Assembly (NCBI GenBank): GCA_902784585.1
Contig: CACZVM010000003.1
Location: 124,001 to 188,000, forward strand
Reading direction: 5' to 3'
Source of the DNA: an uncultured Bacteroidales bacterium
GTDB taxonomy: Bacteria; Bacteroidota; Bacteroidia; Bacteroidales; Paludibacteraceae
DNA: 64,000 nucleotides
Shown: piece by piece, positions 8,684 to 19,400 of the stretch
Numbering within the stretch: position 1 is the first letter of the stretch
Layout: each line of letters begins with the position of its first letter
The notes under the pieces: model-generated
Told to the model about the DNA's origin: nothing
Database searches by the model: none
Seen by the model: only the letters and a program-made list of their open reading frames with translations
Program-made: the position numbers and the translations under genes

Positions 8684-8845
8684 CAGAATTCAGAATTATA
8701 TTGGTAATTGGTAATTGGTAATTGGTGCCCCTTCCGTCTAGGGTTTCCCCGTTTAACGGGGAAACCGTCAGGTGATTGGTAATTGGTAATTGGTGATTGG
8801 TGCCCCTTCCGTAATTAATTCTTAATTTTTAATTCTTAATTTCAC
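8684..8845 (+). repeat. Modular intergenic repeat block
   Basis: The gap contains, in order: AATTCAGAATTC words, several ATTGGTAATTGGT words, TGCCCCTTCCGT, a perfect hairpin GTTTCCCCGT/ACGGGGAAAC at about 8745-8767, more ATTGGTAATTGGTG words, a second TGCCCCTTCCGT, and AATTCTTAATT words leading into the next start codon. Each word class recurs elsewhere in the window. Confidence 0.8.
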
Positions 8846-8846
8846 C

Positions 8847-10496
8847 TTGAGAGGTAAGAGGCTATATATTATCTTGGCATTGGCATTGGCGTTGGGGGCG
8901 TCGGCTAATGACACCGTCTATGTGAGCGGGGCACTGGAGCATGAGGGACTGCTGGACTGGACACCGGTTCGGTACCATAGCAACACCTATCTGGACCTGA
9001 GCCTCAACTACCAATGCGACTCCAACCGACACCACTACCACGGCCTGCGTGCCACCACGCGGCTGGAAATGACCCAATGGCCGATGCTCGGCTACGAACC
9101 CGACTTCCCCGGTCACGGCATGAGCCATCTGAGCCTGACCAATATCTTCGACTGGGGCGAGATAAGCGTGGGCGACGTGTATGGACAGTTCGGTTCGGGA
9201 CTGATACTCAACCTCTACGAAGACCGTTCGCTCGGCATCGACGGTGCCCTGCGCGGAGCCAAGATAGAAGCTATACCTACCGACGGACTCCACCTGACGG
9301 CACTGGGCGGCAAGCAACGACGCTACTGGAGTTGCTATGACGACGGCGCCTGGGGATGGAACTACCGCCGCGACGCACTCGTGGGCGGCGACGTAGAACT
9401 GCATATAGAACGATGGTCGAAGCGGATGAGAGAACAGGACATCCACCTGATGATAGGCGCCAGCTACGTGAGCAAATACGAGGCGGAGGACAGCCTCTAT
9501 ACCTATCAGGACGGGATGATGTACCGCTACCGGCTGCCGCACTGGGTAGGCGCAGGTGACGTACGCGTGAAATGGCAGATGCGAGGCGTGGATGTCCTTA
9601 TAGAATACGCGCGCAAGGCCAACGACCCGAATGCGGACAACGACATGACGTACCGCGACGGCGAGGCCCTGATGGCCAGCCTGAGTTACTCGCGTCAGGG
9701 AATGGCGGTGCTGGCGCAGGTGAAGCGGTCGGATAACATGTCGTTCCGTTCGGAGCGGCTGCGTATGGGCATAGCCGGACGACTGAACAACCTGCCGGCC
9801 TTTGCCCAGCACCATACCTATGCGCTGGCGGCGGAACATCCCTACGCCACCTCCTACACCACCGGCGAATGGGCCTTCCAGGCATCGATCCTCTACACCT
9901 GGAACCGCAAGACCAAGATGGGCGGACGCTACGGCACCACACTCAAGCTGAACGCCTCGCACATACGCGGACTAGCCGCACCCGGCAGTTGGGACATCGA
10001 CACCAGTGAGGACGGCGAATACTATACCGACGTGAACATCGAACTGAACAAACGGCTCAGCAAGCGCTGGTGGCTCAATGCGATGCTGATGTACCAGGCC
10101 CAGAACCAGCGAGTGATAGAGGGCGAGGGCGACCTGATACGCTCGGGCATCGCCGTGGTGGACACCCGTGTGCAGGTGAGCAAGAACGTAGGTATGCGCG
10201 GCGAGGCCCAGTACCTCTACACCCCCCACGCAGACGGCCAATGGCTGTTCCTGCTCTACGAGTTGAGCCTCTTCAAGCAACTCACGCTCAGCGCCGAATG
10301 GATGTATAACATAGGGTACGCGCCCGAGGCTACGAATGAGCATTTCTATACCTTCTCCGCTACCTATTCGCACAAGGCGCACCGCCTCGCTATCGGCTAT
10401 ACCAAAACGCAGGAAGGCTACCATTGTGCAGGCGGCGTTTGCCGCTATGTGCCGGAGCAGCAAGGCGTGAGCGTGAACTACAGTTTTAATTGGTAA
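8847..10496 (+). CDS. DUF6029 family outer-membrane protein
   Basis: A 549-residue protein read from a TTG start (MRGKRLYIILALALALGASA signal peptide). The body is rich in amphipathic strands and aromatic residues (for example GEISVGDVYGQFGSGLILNLYEDRSLGIDGALRG) and ends in YSFNW, as expected of an outer-membrane barrel. It matches my recollection of the DUF6029 family, which in Bacteroidota sits between TlpA-like and Omp28-like genes, exactly as here. Its role is not established. The 43 bp that encode its signal peptide recur almost exactly in the next gene, although the mature proteins are unrelated. The start codon depends on that signal peptide; no better ATG is nearby. Confidence 0.8.
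   Translation: MRGKRLYIILALALALGASANDTVYVSGALEHEGLLDWTPVRYHSNTYLDLSLNYQCDSNRHHYHGLRATTRLEMTQWPMLGYEPDFPGHGMSHLSLTNIFDWGEISVGDVYGQFGSGLILNLYEDRSLGIDGALRGAKIEAIPTDGLHLTALGGKQRRYWSCYDDGAWGWNYRRDALVGGDVELHIERWSKRMREQDIHLMIGASYVSKYEAEDSLYTYQDGMMYRYRLPHWVGAGDVRVKWQMRGVDVLIEYARKANDPNADNDMTYRDGEALMASLSYSRQGMAVLAQVKRSDNMSFRSERLRMGIAGRLNNLPAFAQHHTYALAAEHPYATSYTTGEWAFQASILYTWNRKTKMGGRYGTTLKLNASHIRGLAAPGSWDIDTSEDGEYYTDVNIELNKRLSKRWWLNAMLMYQAQNQRVIEGEGDLIRSGIAVVDTRVQVSKNVGMRGEAQYLYTPHADGQWLFLLYELSLFKQLTLSAEWMYNIGYAPEATNEHFYTFSATYSHKAHRLAIGYTKTQEGYHCAGGVCRYVPEQQGVSVNYSFNW
8853..8895 (+). repeat. Signal-peptide-coding duplication, copy 1
   Basis: GGTAAGAGGCTATATATTAT and the following TTGG(C)ATTGG words, 43 bp in all, match 10534-10576 with one mismatch. 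Both copies encode KRLYIILALALALG at the N-terminus of different proteins. Confidence 0.9.
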
Positions 10497-10533
10497 TTGG
10501 TGATTGGTAATTGGTGATTGGTAATTGGTGATT
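10493..10533 (+). repeat. ATTGGTAATTGGTG tandem repeat
   Basis: Alternating ATTGGTAATT and GGTGATTGGT words fill the space between the DUF6029 stop and the next gene. The proposed TTG start of the next gene lies inside this repeat. Confidence 0.8.
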
Positions 10534-11364
10534 GGTAAGAGGCTATATATTATCTTGGCGTTGGCATTGGCGTTGGGCGGATGTGAGGTCATACCCGAGG
10601 CGGAGCGCTTGGTGCCGGTGGACACACCTGCGGGCGGCGGCCGTCGGCATATGCTGGTGGAGTACACGGGTTTCCGGTGCGTTAACTGCCCCTCTGCCGC
10701 CGAGACAGCCGAACAGCTGCAGTCGCTCTACGGCGACGAGTTGATCGTGGTGAGCATGCACCCCGCCAGCAACCCCTTCACCCAAGGACTGTACGACTAC
10801 ACCTGTCCCATGGCCGACAGCCTCTATCTATGGATGGGCGGCACGGCGTCCACACCCTTCCCCACCGGCAACATCGACCTGCAGGCCGCAGACGACGGTT
10901 ACCTGATCGACCCACTGGAATGGCCGGGACAACTACTGCAGGCTATGCAGGACACCGCAGCCCCATACCTGGAGGTGAGTGCCTATGGCGACTCGCTGAC
11001 AGGCGAACTGAAGATAGAAGTGGCTATGGGTGCCACAGCAGCGATGGACTGCCGCCTGGCCGTATGGCTGACCGAAGACAGCGTACACGGCGTACAGGCG
11101 ATGCCTGACGGCAGCGTGAACAGCGATTATATCCACCGCCATATGCTGCGCGCGGCGATCACCCCGGAGCGCTTCGGCATACCCTGCTCGCTCAGCACGT
11201 CGGTGAGCATGCAGATACTGGATGGCCGATGCCCCGACGAGTGCGTGGCCGACCAATGCCACATAGTGGCACTGCTGCTGGACAAAGACGATTATCACAT
11301 CTTACAAGCATATGAAACAACTATTACTTACATCTCTGATCCTCTTGCTATGCCTCAACGCTAA
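10525..11364 (+). CDS. Omp28-like lipoprotein with thioredoxin-type CXXC
   Basis: A 279-residue protein starting from TTG inside a repeat. The signal sequence ends LALGGCEV, a good lipobox, so the mature protein should be lipid-anchored. The N-terminal half has the Omp28 pattern: LVEYTGFRCVNCPSAAE with the CVNC pair, then VVSMHPASNPF and a cis-Pro-like TPFPTGNID segment. The C-terminal half is a beta-sandwich region typical of Omp28 relatives (LEVSAYGDSLTGELKIEV). The last 53 bp overlap the following gene, which has a strong signal peptide of its own, so the natural end may be as annotated or slightly disturbed. Envelope redox or assembly function is inferred from the fold and neighbours. Confidence 0.75.
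   Translation: MVIGKRLYIILALALALGGCEVIPEAERLVPVDTPAGGGRRHMLVEYTGFRCVNCPSAAETAEQLQSLYGDELIVVSMHPASNPFTQGLYDYTCPMADSLYLWMGGTASTPFPTGNIDLQAADDGYLIDPLEWPGQLLQAMQDTAAPYLEVSAYGDSLTGELKIEVAMGATAAMDCRLAVWLTEDSVHGVQAMPDGSVNSDYIHRHMLRAAITPERFGIPCSLSTSVSMQILDGRCPDECVADQCHIVALLLDKDDYHILQAYETTITYISDPLAMPQR
10534..10576 (+). repeat. Signal-peptide-coding duplication, copy 2
   Basis: The second copy of the 43-bp block seen at 8853-8895. In this copy the codons after it create a lipobox Cys, so the same hydrophobic core serves a lipoprotein signal here and a normal signal peptide in copy 1. Confidence 0.9.
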
Positions 11365-11836
11365 CGCCCTGATAGTGAGCGTGGACGGCTACGGCGACAT
11401 AGAGGAGACACCCATGCAGATCACCATCACCGAAGCACATCAGGACCCGCTGTCGGGCAAGACGGTGGTGGAAATGAAAGGCCAGTTGCTATGTCAGGGA
11501 GCACTGGAAGTGACTATCCAACGCTCCGCAGCCGGCATGACGGACGAGTTCTGCTGCGGACAATGCCTGACAGGCAACGGACAGATGACGGAGGTGCTGA
11601 ACTTCACACCCGGCGGAATGAGCAGCTGGTATAGCCACTACTATCCCGCCGCCAACGACAACCAACAGGTGGTCTATACCTTCCGGGAAGGCGAGGAGGT
11701 GCGTCAGCTGATCGTCCGCTACCAGTTGAGCACCGAGGACATCGATGCCGTAGAGGGCAGACAAGTGAAAGCACGCAAAGGCATGAAAGACGGACTTATC
11801 TATATCATCAAAGATGATAAGATTTATCATTTATGA
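11312..11836 (+). CDS. Small secreted protein, possible T9SS cargo
   Basis: A 174-residue protein with a clear signal peptide (MKQLLLTSLILLLCLNANA). The middle has a Cys-rich segment (DEFCCGQCLTGNG), followed by beta strands. The end, AVEGRQVKARKGMKDGLIYI then IKDDKIYHL, resembles a short T9SS sorting domain. I do not recognise a named family. It overlaps the end of the preceding Omp28-like gene by 53 bp and is followed by a repeat-filled gap before a second Omp28-type gene. The extra CCxxC motif fits the thiol theme of the cluster. Confidence 0.7.
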   Translation: MKQLLLTSLILLLCLNANALIVSVDGYGDIEETPMQITITEAHQDPLSGKTVVEMKGQLLCQGALEVTIQRSAAGMTDEFCCGQCLTGNGQMTEVLNFTPGGMSSWYSHYYPAANDNQQVVYTFREGEEVRQLIVRYQLSTEDIDAVEGRQVKARKGMKDGLIYIIKDDKIYHL

Positions 11837-11917
11837 TTTAAGATTTAAGATTTAAGATTTAAGATTTAAGATTTCAAATTTAAGATTTCAAATTTAAGAT
11901 TTAAGATTTAAGATTTA
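11835..11917 (+). repeat. ATTTAAG tandem repeat
   Basis: About nine copies of AAGATTT-type words with a few ATTTCAA variants fill the gap between two genes and run up to the ATG at 11919. Confidence 0.85.
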
Positions 11918-11918
11918 T

Positions 11919-13358
11919 ATGAAACGTATTTTCTCTTATGTGGCTATGATCGGCCTGATGGCATGGACGATGACGGCCTGCAACAACGACAGCGACCCCG
12001 ACGGGCCTATCCCTGAGTCGTTCCCCAAGAAAAACCTGATCGAGGAGTTCACCGGCCAGGACTGTGGTTACTGTCCCGATGGCATGGATGCCATCCATAC
12101 ATTCATAGCCAACGACACTAACTGGGTGTTGCTGCTCCATCACTACGGCTACAAGGCCGATCATTTCTCCGTAAGCGGCAGCAAGACTATCACCTCCGCC
12201 CTAGGCGTGAGTGGTGCGCCGAGCATGGCTATCAACCGCGCCAAGACCAAGTATTACGGCTCGCAGAGTGCCATTGTGTTCTCTCCCGGTTATCTGGAGT
12301 ACACCAAGAAGACGCAGTTTGAGACCACGACATATGCCTCGATAGTCCTTGACAACACCTATGATGCCGCGACGCGTGAGTTGCGTGTCCGTGTGTCGGG
12401 TGCGATCAGCAAGGCGGACTATCCGCAGCTGTACCTGACCGTGGTGGTAAAAGAGTCCGGCATGGTGGATTATCAGCAGGACAACTACAAGACCTATGCC
12501 GGCTGGCAGGAGTTCCGTCACGTCAATGCCGTGCGTGCCTTCCTCACGCCCGCCAAAGGCGAGGAGGTGAACGTCAACGGTAACCGCCGCTACAGCGCCG
12601 TCTATTCGATTACGCTGAACGAGAAATGGGTGGCAGAGAACTGCATGGTGGTGGCCTTCCTGAGCGAGGACTTCCAGCCCGTGGTACAAGCCGAGCAACA
12701 ACCCGTGGTAGCGGGTACGACAGGCGGTGCAGATATCCTGCACGGCGGCATTACGCCTGTGCCGGTGAGCGACTTCTTCCCCGAACCGGACGACCACAGC
12801 GGACCAGCCGACCTGAGCGGTCATGAGACAGATACGCTGACCTACGCCTCATCGGTCTATCAGCCCTATACCTCCTACGGCTTCAATTTCTGGAATATCA
12901 CGGCTTACAACCGGAATGTCAGCTATAGGATAGGAAACACGGCTTGCGTGCCCTACCTGGACCTGTATCTCTTCACCGAGACCAGCCAGACGACTATTCC
13001 CGCAGGCACCTACCCGCTCGAAACCAGTATGAACCCCGGTACAGCCTATGCCGGATTCCGCGACGACAGCAACATACAGATATCGGGTAGCGAGTTCTAC
13101 TATATCAACAAGTCGTATTTCAACCAGGGCTATCTCGTGCCGGTAGCGGAGTGGCTCATCGCCGACGGCGAACTGACGATCACCGAGGAGGGATGGGAAC
13201 TCGCGGGACACGCCCGCAACGGCGCCGACATCCACCTGGTGGGCACGACAGCCATCGTCAACAAGGGCAAAGCCTCTGCACCTGCCCACCGCACTTCCGC
13301 CGAACCGTCCGGCCAACCGATAGAAAACCACATCGGCATGCCGGCCTTCAGCAGATAG
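11919..13358 (+). CDS. Omp28-related outer-membrane lipoprotein
   Basis: A 479-residue protein. The signal sequence ends MTACNND, a lipobox-like site. Residues about 38-60 read NLIEEFTGQDCGYCPDGMDA, the thioredoxin-like start of the Omp28 family with a CGYC active-site pair, followed by HHYGYKADHF and a cis-Pro-like GAPSMAIN. The rest is beta-rich: an Omp28 second domain to about residue 290 and then a further domain (residues about 300-455) containing NVSYRIGNTACVPYLDLYLF. Omp28 proteins are surface or outer-membrane antigens in Bacteroidales; their reaction is not known. It closes the thiol cluster, about 100 bp before the promoter of the giant gene. Confidence 0.8.
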   Translation: MKRIFSYVAMIGLMAWTMTACNNDSDPDGPIPESFPKKNLIEEFTGQDCGYCPDGMDAIHTFIANDTNWVLLLHHYGYKADHFSVSGSKTITSALGVSGAPSMAINRAKTKYYGSQSAIVFSPGYLEYTKKTQFETTTYASIVLDNTYDAATRELRVRVSGAISKADYPQLYLTVVVKESGMVDYQQDNYKTYAGWQEFRHVNAVRAFLTPAKGEEVNVNGNRRYSAVYSITLNEKWVAENCMVVAFLSEDFQPVVQAEQQPVVAGTTGGADILHGGITPVPVSDFFPEPDDHSGPADLSGHETDTLTYASSVYQPYTSYGFNFWNITAYNRNVSYRIGNTACVPYLDLYLFTETSQTTIPAGTYPLETSMNPGTAYAGFRDDSNIQISGSEFYYINKSYFNQGYLVPVAEWLIADGELTITEEGWELAGHARNGADIHLVGTTAIVNKGKASAPAHRTSAEPSGQPIENHIGMPAFSR

Positions 13359-13395
13359 AAAAAAATGTGTTTTTTTAGAAAAAGTGGCATACGCT

Positions 13396-13428
13396 CTTGT
13401 GTATGTCATTTTTTTTGTGTAATTTTGC
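13396..13428 (+). promoter_or_regulatory. Promoter of the giant repeat-protein gene
   Basis: CTTG at 13396-13399 followed by TGTATGTCA, then 20 bp to TAATTTTGC at 13420-13428. The position means the ATG at 13365 cannot be the start; the first good start downstream is GTG at 13464. Confidence 0.8.
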
Positions 13429-13463
13429 AGCCGATTTTGTGCGCGAGTGCGCATAGTAGTCCC

Positions 13464-16400
13464 GTGCGAGTACGTAAAATATACATATTAAGTCTGCTGC
13501 TCCTGCTGCTGTCGATGCCGATGACAGCCGCCACCTCGATCATCAACAATGGTCAGGACAAGGACTGGATAGGTGGTCTGGACAAATTCAACACCACCGA
13601 GGGTAATGACTTCTGGCTGACCTACATGAGCAACGACATGTTCGACCCGAGCCTGCCGGAGAACGCCAATGTGAAATTTGAGATGAAGGTGATGGTGTCT
13701 GCCCGCGAGGCCATGCAGGTGGTGGTGGAAGCCGGCGGTACGCTGATCACGGCAGACATAGGTGCGGGTCAGACTCGTATCATCGAAATCCCGCGTCGTG
13801 CAGCCAACGACATCTACCTGCTCCATAGCGAGGAGGCCGGCAAACGAGGCGTACACGTCTATGCGGCGCAGAAAGATGCCAAGAAGGCGTTCTCCTGCTT
13901 CCTCTACAGCCGTGTGCAAGAGTCGCCCGTCACATCGCGTGACGCATCGCTCGTCATCCCGACCAGCCATCTGGGCAAGGAATATATCATCCAGACTTAT
14001 CCGGAGGATGTCTATTCGTCGCAGTTCGCCATCGTGGCTACCGAAGACAACACGACGGTATATATCACCCCGACGATGGATAGCGACGGCAGCCTGACAG
14101 GTGGCGTTACCTCGCCTGCTATCACGCTGAGCAAAGGTCAGGCCTATCTGGTGGCCAGCAAGCGTCGCGACGAGGGCACCACGGGCTTTGCCGCCGACCT
14201 GAGCGGTTCGAAGATTTGTGCGGACAAGCCCATCGCCGTCTTCAACGGTAACCAGCAGACAGGTATTCCCAACAAAGAGGGTTACTCGCAGGACTTCATG
14301 GTGGAGCAGACCATCCCCGTGGACCAATGGGGCACGGAGTACTACCTGAGTACGCTCGCCAACACCAAGCGCAACTATATCTATGTGACGGCAGCAGAGA
14401 ACGGTACGCTGGTGGAAGTGACGATGAGAGACACCCTGGGTGCGACCACGGTGAGCACACCTATGCCGCTGAACCAAGGCCAGACACTCATCCCCATCCA
14501 GATGGACGACGAGACGACGCAGATACGTATCCGTAGTGTCAATAGCGACCTCTCGACGAGCGACAAGAAGATAGCCTGCTTCGTCTATACCTCTACGGCT
14601 GCCGTGAACGAGATATGCACCCGCGTGGGCTTTACCAAAGAGTGCTATATCTACGGCGATCCGGCCAACGCAATGATGCCATCGTGGAACCGTCATCGCA
14701 CCACGGCCATGAACTTCTATACAGATCGTCTTGATCCGCAAGGTGGCGATGCCATCCCACAGCATTTCTACGTCTATCTGGTGGCCCGTTCCGCCGATGT
14801 ACGCAAGATATTCCTCAAGGGCCTGAACGGTACGAACACGGCGCTGGATTCGTATTTCCGGCCCTTCGGCATGAATAGCGCCATGGCATATGCACATGTC
14901 GAGTTGCCCGGCAACCAGACGTATCACGAGCTGTTCTCGACAGGTGACTGCGAGGGATTTGTGGGAATGGTGTACGGACTGACGGAGGCGCAGAGCTACT
15001 TCTACACGCTCGGCTTCACGCCGCCCCACCCTGCGGACTCGATGTATGTGACCAACACCCAGGAGGTGGTGATGTCCAACGCATCGTACCACGTGGATAG
15101 TCTGGATTATCACGGCTGGTACCAGCGTCAGGAGAAGGAGTGGACCCAGCTGCGACTCGACACCGCCGTCGTCTGCGACAGCTCGTGGGTGAATTGGGCC
15201 GTGGAGACACCTACGGAACGTCCTATCACCCAGATACAATGGCTGCTCTATGACGTGACCGACGTGCATGGTGCCCGTCATGGTACCATGGTGGACGGCT
15301 TCCCCGTCAGCGGCACGGCTGCAGGCGACGTGCACACCCTTCGTCATCAGTTCATCCTGCCTGAAGAAGACGCCGAAGACCGTCATCAGTTCTTCGAATA
15401 CGAACTGCAGGCCATTCTCTATCGCGACCGCATCTTCTGTACCGATGACGACATCGATACCCTAAAGACTACGGTGCGCGTCACCCGCGTATATAACGAC
15501 ACCCTCTTCCGTGTGCTCTGCGTAGGCGACACGCTGCGTTTCTTCTACGACAGCCTGTACAACCAATCGGACCTGACCAAATACCGTCACGACTCTGCCT
15601 CGACGAAGTTCGTAGGCGTGAAGCAAGGCGAGGGCGACCGCTACCTGAAGGAATGGCATTATCAGCTGGAAGTAGGCAAATACGACACGCTGAGCCGTCA
15701 CTACCTCACCCAGGCCGGCTGCGACTCGACGATGACGCTGGTGGTGTATGTATGCGACACGTTCCAGTTCTTCGATACGATCCACCTCTGCCACAACAAG
15801 CAGATCGAATACCACGGACAGACCATCCGCGGCAGCCAGTACAGAGACCACGACACGATAGACATCAAGCGACGCTTCTATCGCGATGACTGTGCGTGCC
15901 AGCATGACCCCGACTTCGGTAAGTTCCGCGACAAAAACGGCAAGACCTTCCGTGGCTGCGACTCGACCTATTATCTGCATCTATACATCCACCCCGATTA
16001 TCTGATCCCGTTGCGCGACACCTTGTGTCTCGACCGCAACGGCAAGGGAGCGTACTCGTGGACGGTGGGCAACCATACCCGCGTCATCCATGAGAACGAA
16101 CTGCAGTGGTCGGCAGCCGACCAGGCTCTGAAGGGCGTGTTCCGCGATACGCTGCAGACCACCGACTGTCCGGACTGCACGGGTGGCGGATGCGACTCTA
16201 TCATCGAGTTGACACTCATAATGCCACAGTCGTACTACTTCCCCGTACAGGAGGAGGAATGGTGTATGCTCCATTACGACTGGAACCGGCACGACACCGT
16301 TCATAGCTATTTCCGCTGGACCGGTCACCGCGATGGTGATCCCTACGTCGAGTTGCGCGAGAGCGGTACCTACTACGACAGCTGTCAGACCACACGCTAC

Positions 16401-19400
16401 GGCTGCGACTCGATCTATACACTCCAACTGACCTACAAATCGGCAGGCAAGGAACTGTATGTGCTGCAGACAGACACCGTCTGCTTCGATAGCACCGCCC
16501 TCTACAACTGGACCAACGAGAAGGGTCAGATCATCGAACAAGTGCCGCTGAACGTACAGATACCCGAGAATGCACGCTGCGCCACCCTCTACCGCTCGCT
16601 GGAAGCAGGTTGCGACACCATCTATGCACTACACCTGACTATTCTACCCAAATACTATATAGTAGACCCCGTCCTGATCACGCAGGAGGAAGTTTACACC
16701 TGGCCTGTCAATGGCGTCACCTACGGCGGATCGAAGGCAACGGAGCCGCATAACGTGACCATTACGGAAGACACCACCTATGTAGTGGTACGCCATACCA
16801 CCGAGCCTGTCGGCACCCATTTCTGCGACTCGATCCGTGTGCTCTTCCTGCGCGTCGGTTCGGTCTATCGCGTGGACACCTCGAGCTACGCCTGCGGAAA
16901 CGACACGCGATTTGAATGGATAGAGGACCGTCCCGAATATTTCGGTACGCACAGCGGACCGTTCTCGCGTCTGGTAATCCCTGCTTCCCAGCTGCCCGCA
17001 CCGGGCCAGACAAAGACGTATGAAGACCCCTACCAGACCATATTGGGCTTCGACTCGATCTTCTATCTCCACCTCTACCGTGCCCCGAGTTACCGCGACA
17101 CGACGCACGTGGAAGACTGCCAGCAACGCTTGGCAGGTGCACAGCACAAATGGGCAGGTCATGAGAGCCGACAGATATACAACCAGTGGGGTGACCCTAT
17201 GCCTTATATCCCGCTCAACTACGACGGTGACTTCTATTATCTGGACACGATGCATACCGAGGGTTACGATTGTGACAGTCTCTGTGTGCTCCACCTGCAC
17301 GTCCATCCCTACTTCGACAAATACAAAGATTGGCATGTATGCCAGTTCGAACCGTTCGCTTGGGAAGACCTGCCGGGCAACACCCGTCCTGACTCGATCA
17401 TGGACCAAGACGGACGCAAACTGACCGGTCCGATCCCTACCAACCACACCGGCACCTACACCTATACGCTGCGTTTCCATACGATACACGACTGCGATTC
17501 ATCATGGCATCTGACCTTGCACGTGGACACTGTCTATCTGACGCCGGTGGAGACCACTCCGCGTACGATGTGCGACGATGAGGCTATCCCCTTCCTGGAC
17601 GGCATGATCTACGGTGTGAACTGCCCCTACAAGCCGGAAGGCGAACCGGGAGTGAGCGTACCGGAGGGTGCGCATTGGTACACCTTCAACCGTCAAGGCA
17701 CCATGGCCGGCTCGAACGGATGCGACAGCGCTGTACTCCATCAGATCACACTCTACCGCACCTATTACTTCCCCGAGAGCGATCAGATATGCCAGGGTAC
17801 TACCTACACCTGGCACGGACTGGAGATACCAACCGACGTGGAGGCCGGCACCTATACCTACCGCGACCCGAAAGACAAGTCGCAGTTCGGTTGCGACTCA
17901 ATCCACGAACTGACGCTGCGCATCGACTCGGTTTATCGGTTCGACCAGCCGCGTTTGCTTTGCGACTACGACACCGTAAGTTGGCAAGGCCATCATTATC
18001 GCGGTGAGCGCTTCGTAGGCGATGCACCGGGTTATCGTCTGGTGAAAGCCGACACGACATACCTGGATACGGCGGCCTACACCTCCAAGCACGGTTGCGA
18101 CTCGATCTATTACCTCGCGCTGCGCGTGGCTCCAAGCTACAATCATACCATCGAATACAACGTCTGCGACAACGACTCGAGCATCGAGGCACATGTCTAT
18201 GAGTTCAGAGACACCTACGGCGTAGTGGTCTATAGCGACACACTGGAGTTCAGTGCTACGCCAAAAGATATACCCGGCGTACGCAAAGACACGATGCTGC
18301 GCATACTGAGTCACACCCTACAGACCTATGAGGGGTGCGACTCCGTAGTAACCTATCAAGTGGTGATCCACCCCACCTATCGCTTCGTCGATTCCGACAA
18401 GGGCTGCGCCGGCTTTGCGATCGACTGGCGCGGCGAGACCATCAGCGGAACGGGCACCTACTACGACCGACTGCTGACCGACCAGTGGGAGTGCGACTCG
18501 GTATATGAACTGGATTTCTACGTCAAGCCCTTCAAGAGTATATCTATCTACGACCAAGTATGCGAGAATCATACTTACTGGCATCGCGACACCGTAGGCG
18601 AGACCGTCTTCTCGGAGGATGTATGGCACCCCGGTGCATACCGTCCGGACCCTGAGAAAGGCGAGCATATCAACGTGCACTTCAAGGGTGCTGACGGTTG
18701 CGACAGTATAGTTTATCAATACTATCTTGACATCTGTCGGGTATATATCCACGACGCCGAGACTGACGGCATATGCTCGGGCGACACCTTCTATTCGGCC
18801 GAACTCGACCACGCATGGGGTAAGTTCGCCTATGAGTTTGACACCGACACGTTTGTCCTACCCTACGACACCGTCTTCCGCGACACGCTGAGTACCGTAC
18901 GCGGTTGCGACTCGATCTACAACCTCTACGCACATGTCTTCCCGGCATACCGTCATATAGACCACGACACGATATGCTCCAACGGCACCTATGTATGGGC
19001 TGCACGCGATGCACGTCCGGACAGCCTGCTCACTGAGCTGGAGCCGGGATTACATTACCTGCGCGACAGCTTCCTTACCCTGGACGGCTGCGACTCGATC
19101 TACGAGATACAACTGATCGTCAACACGGCTTATCTGGAGGTGGACAGCATCAAGCTCTGCGCCGACGAGACACTATTCTGGCACGGCTTCTACTACGAGC
19201 ACATGACGCCGGGTGAGTACTTCGAGCAGATCAGTCAACTGAGTATACACGGATGCGACTCGATCCATCAACTCTACCTGTTCGTCAAGGACACGACCAA
19301 CCAGTTTGACACTGCCACGATTTGTATCGGCGACTCGCTGTATGTGCTGGAGCACCTCTATATGGAGGCCGGCGACTACAAAGACACGACCCTCAATGAG

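Noticed and set aside
13365-13463. Start of the giant protein at ATG 13365
   Set aside because: It lies upstream of the -33/-7 promoter and adds a non-family segment before the signal peptide.
13488-15386. 632-codon frame antisense to the giant protein
   Set aside because: Lies entirely inside the IgGFc-type domain gene on the other strand; no start signals or recognisable features.
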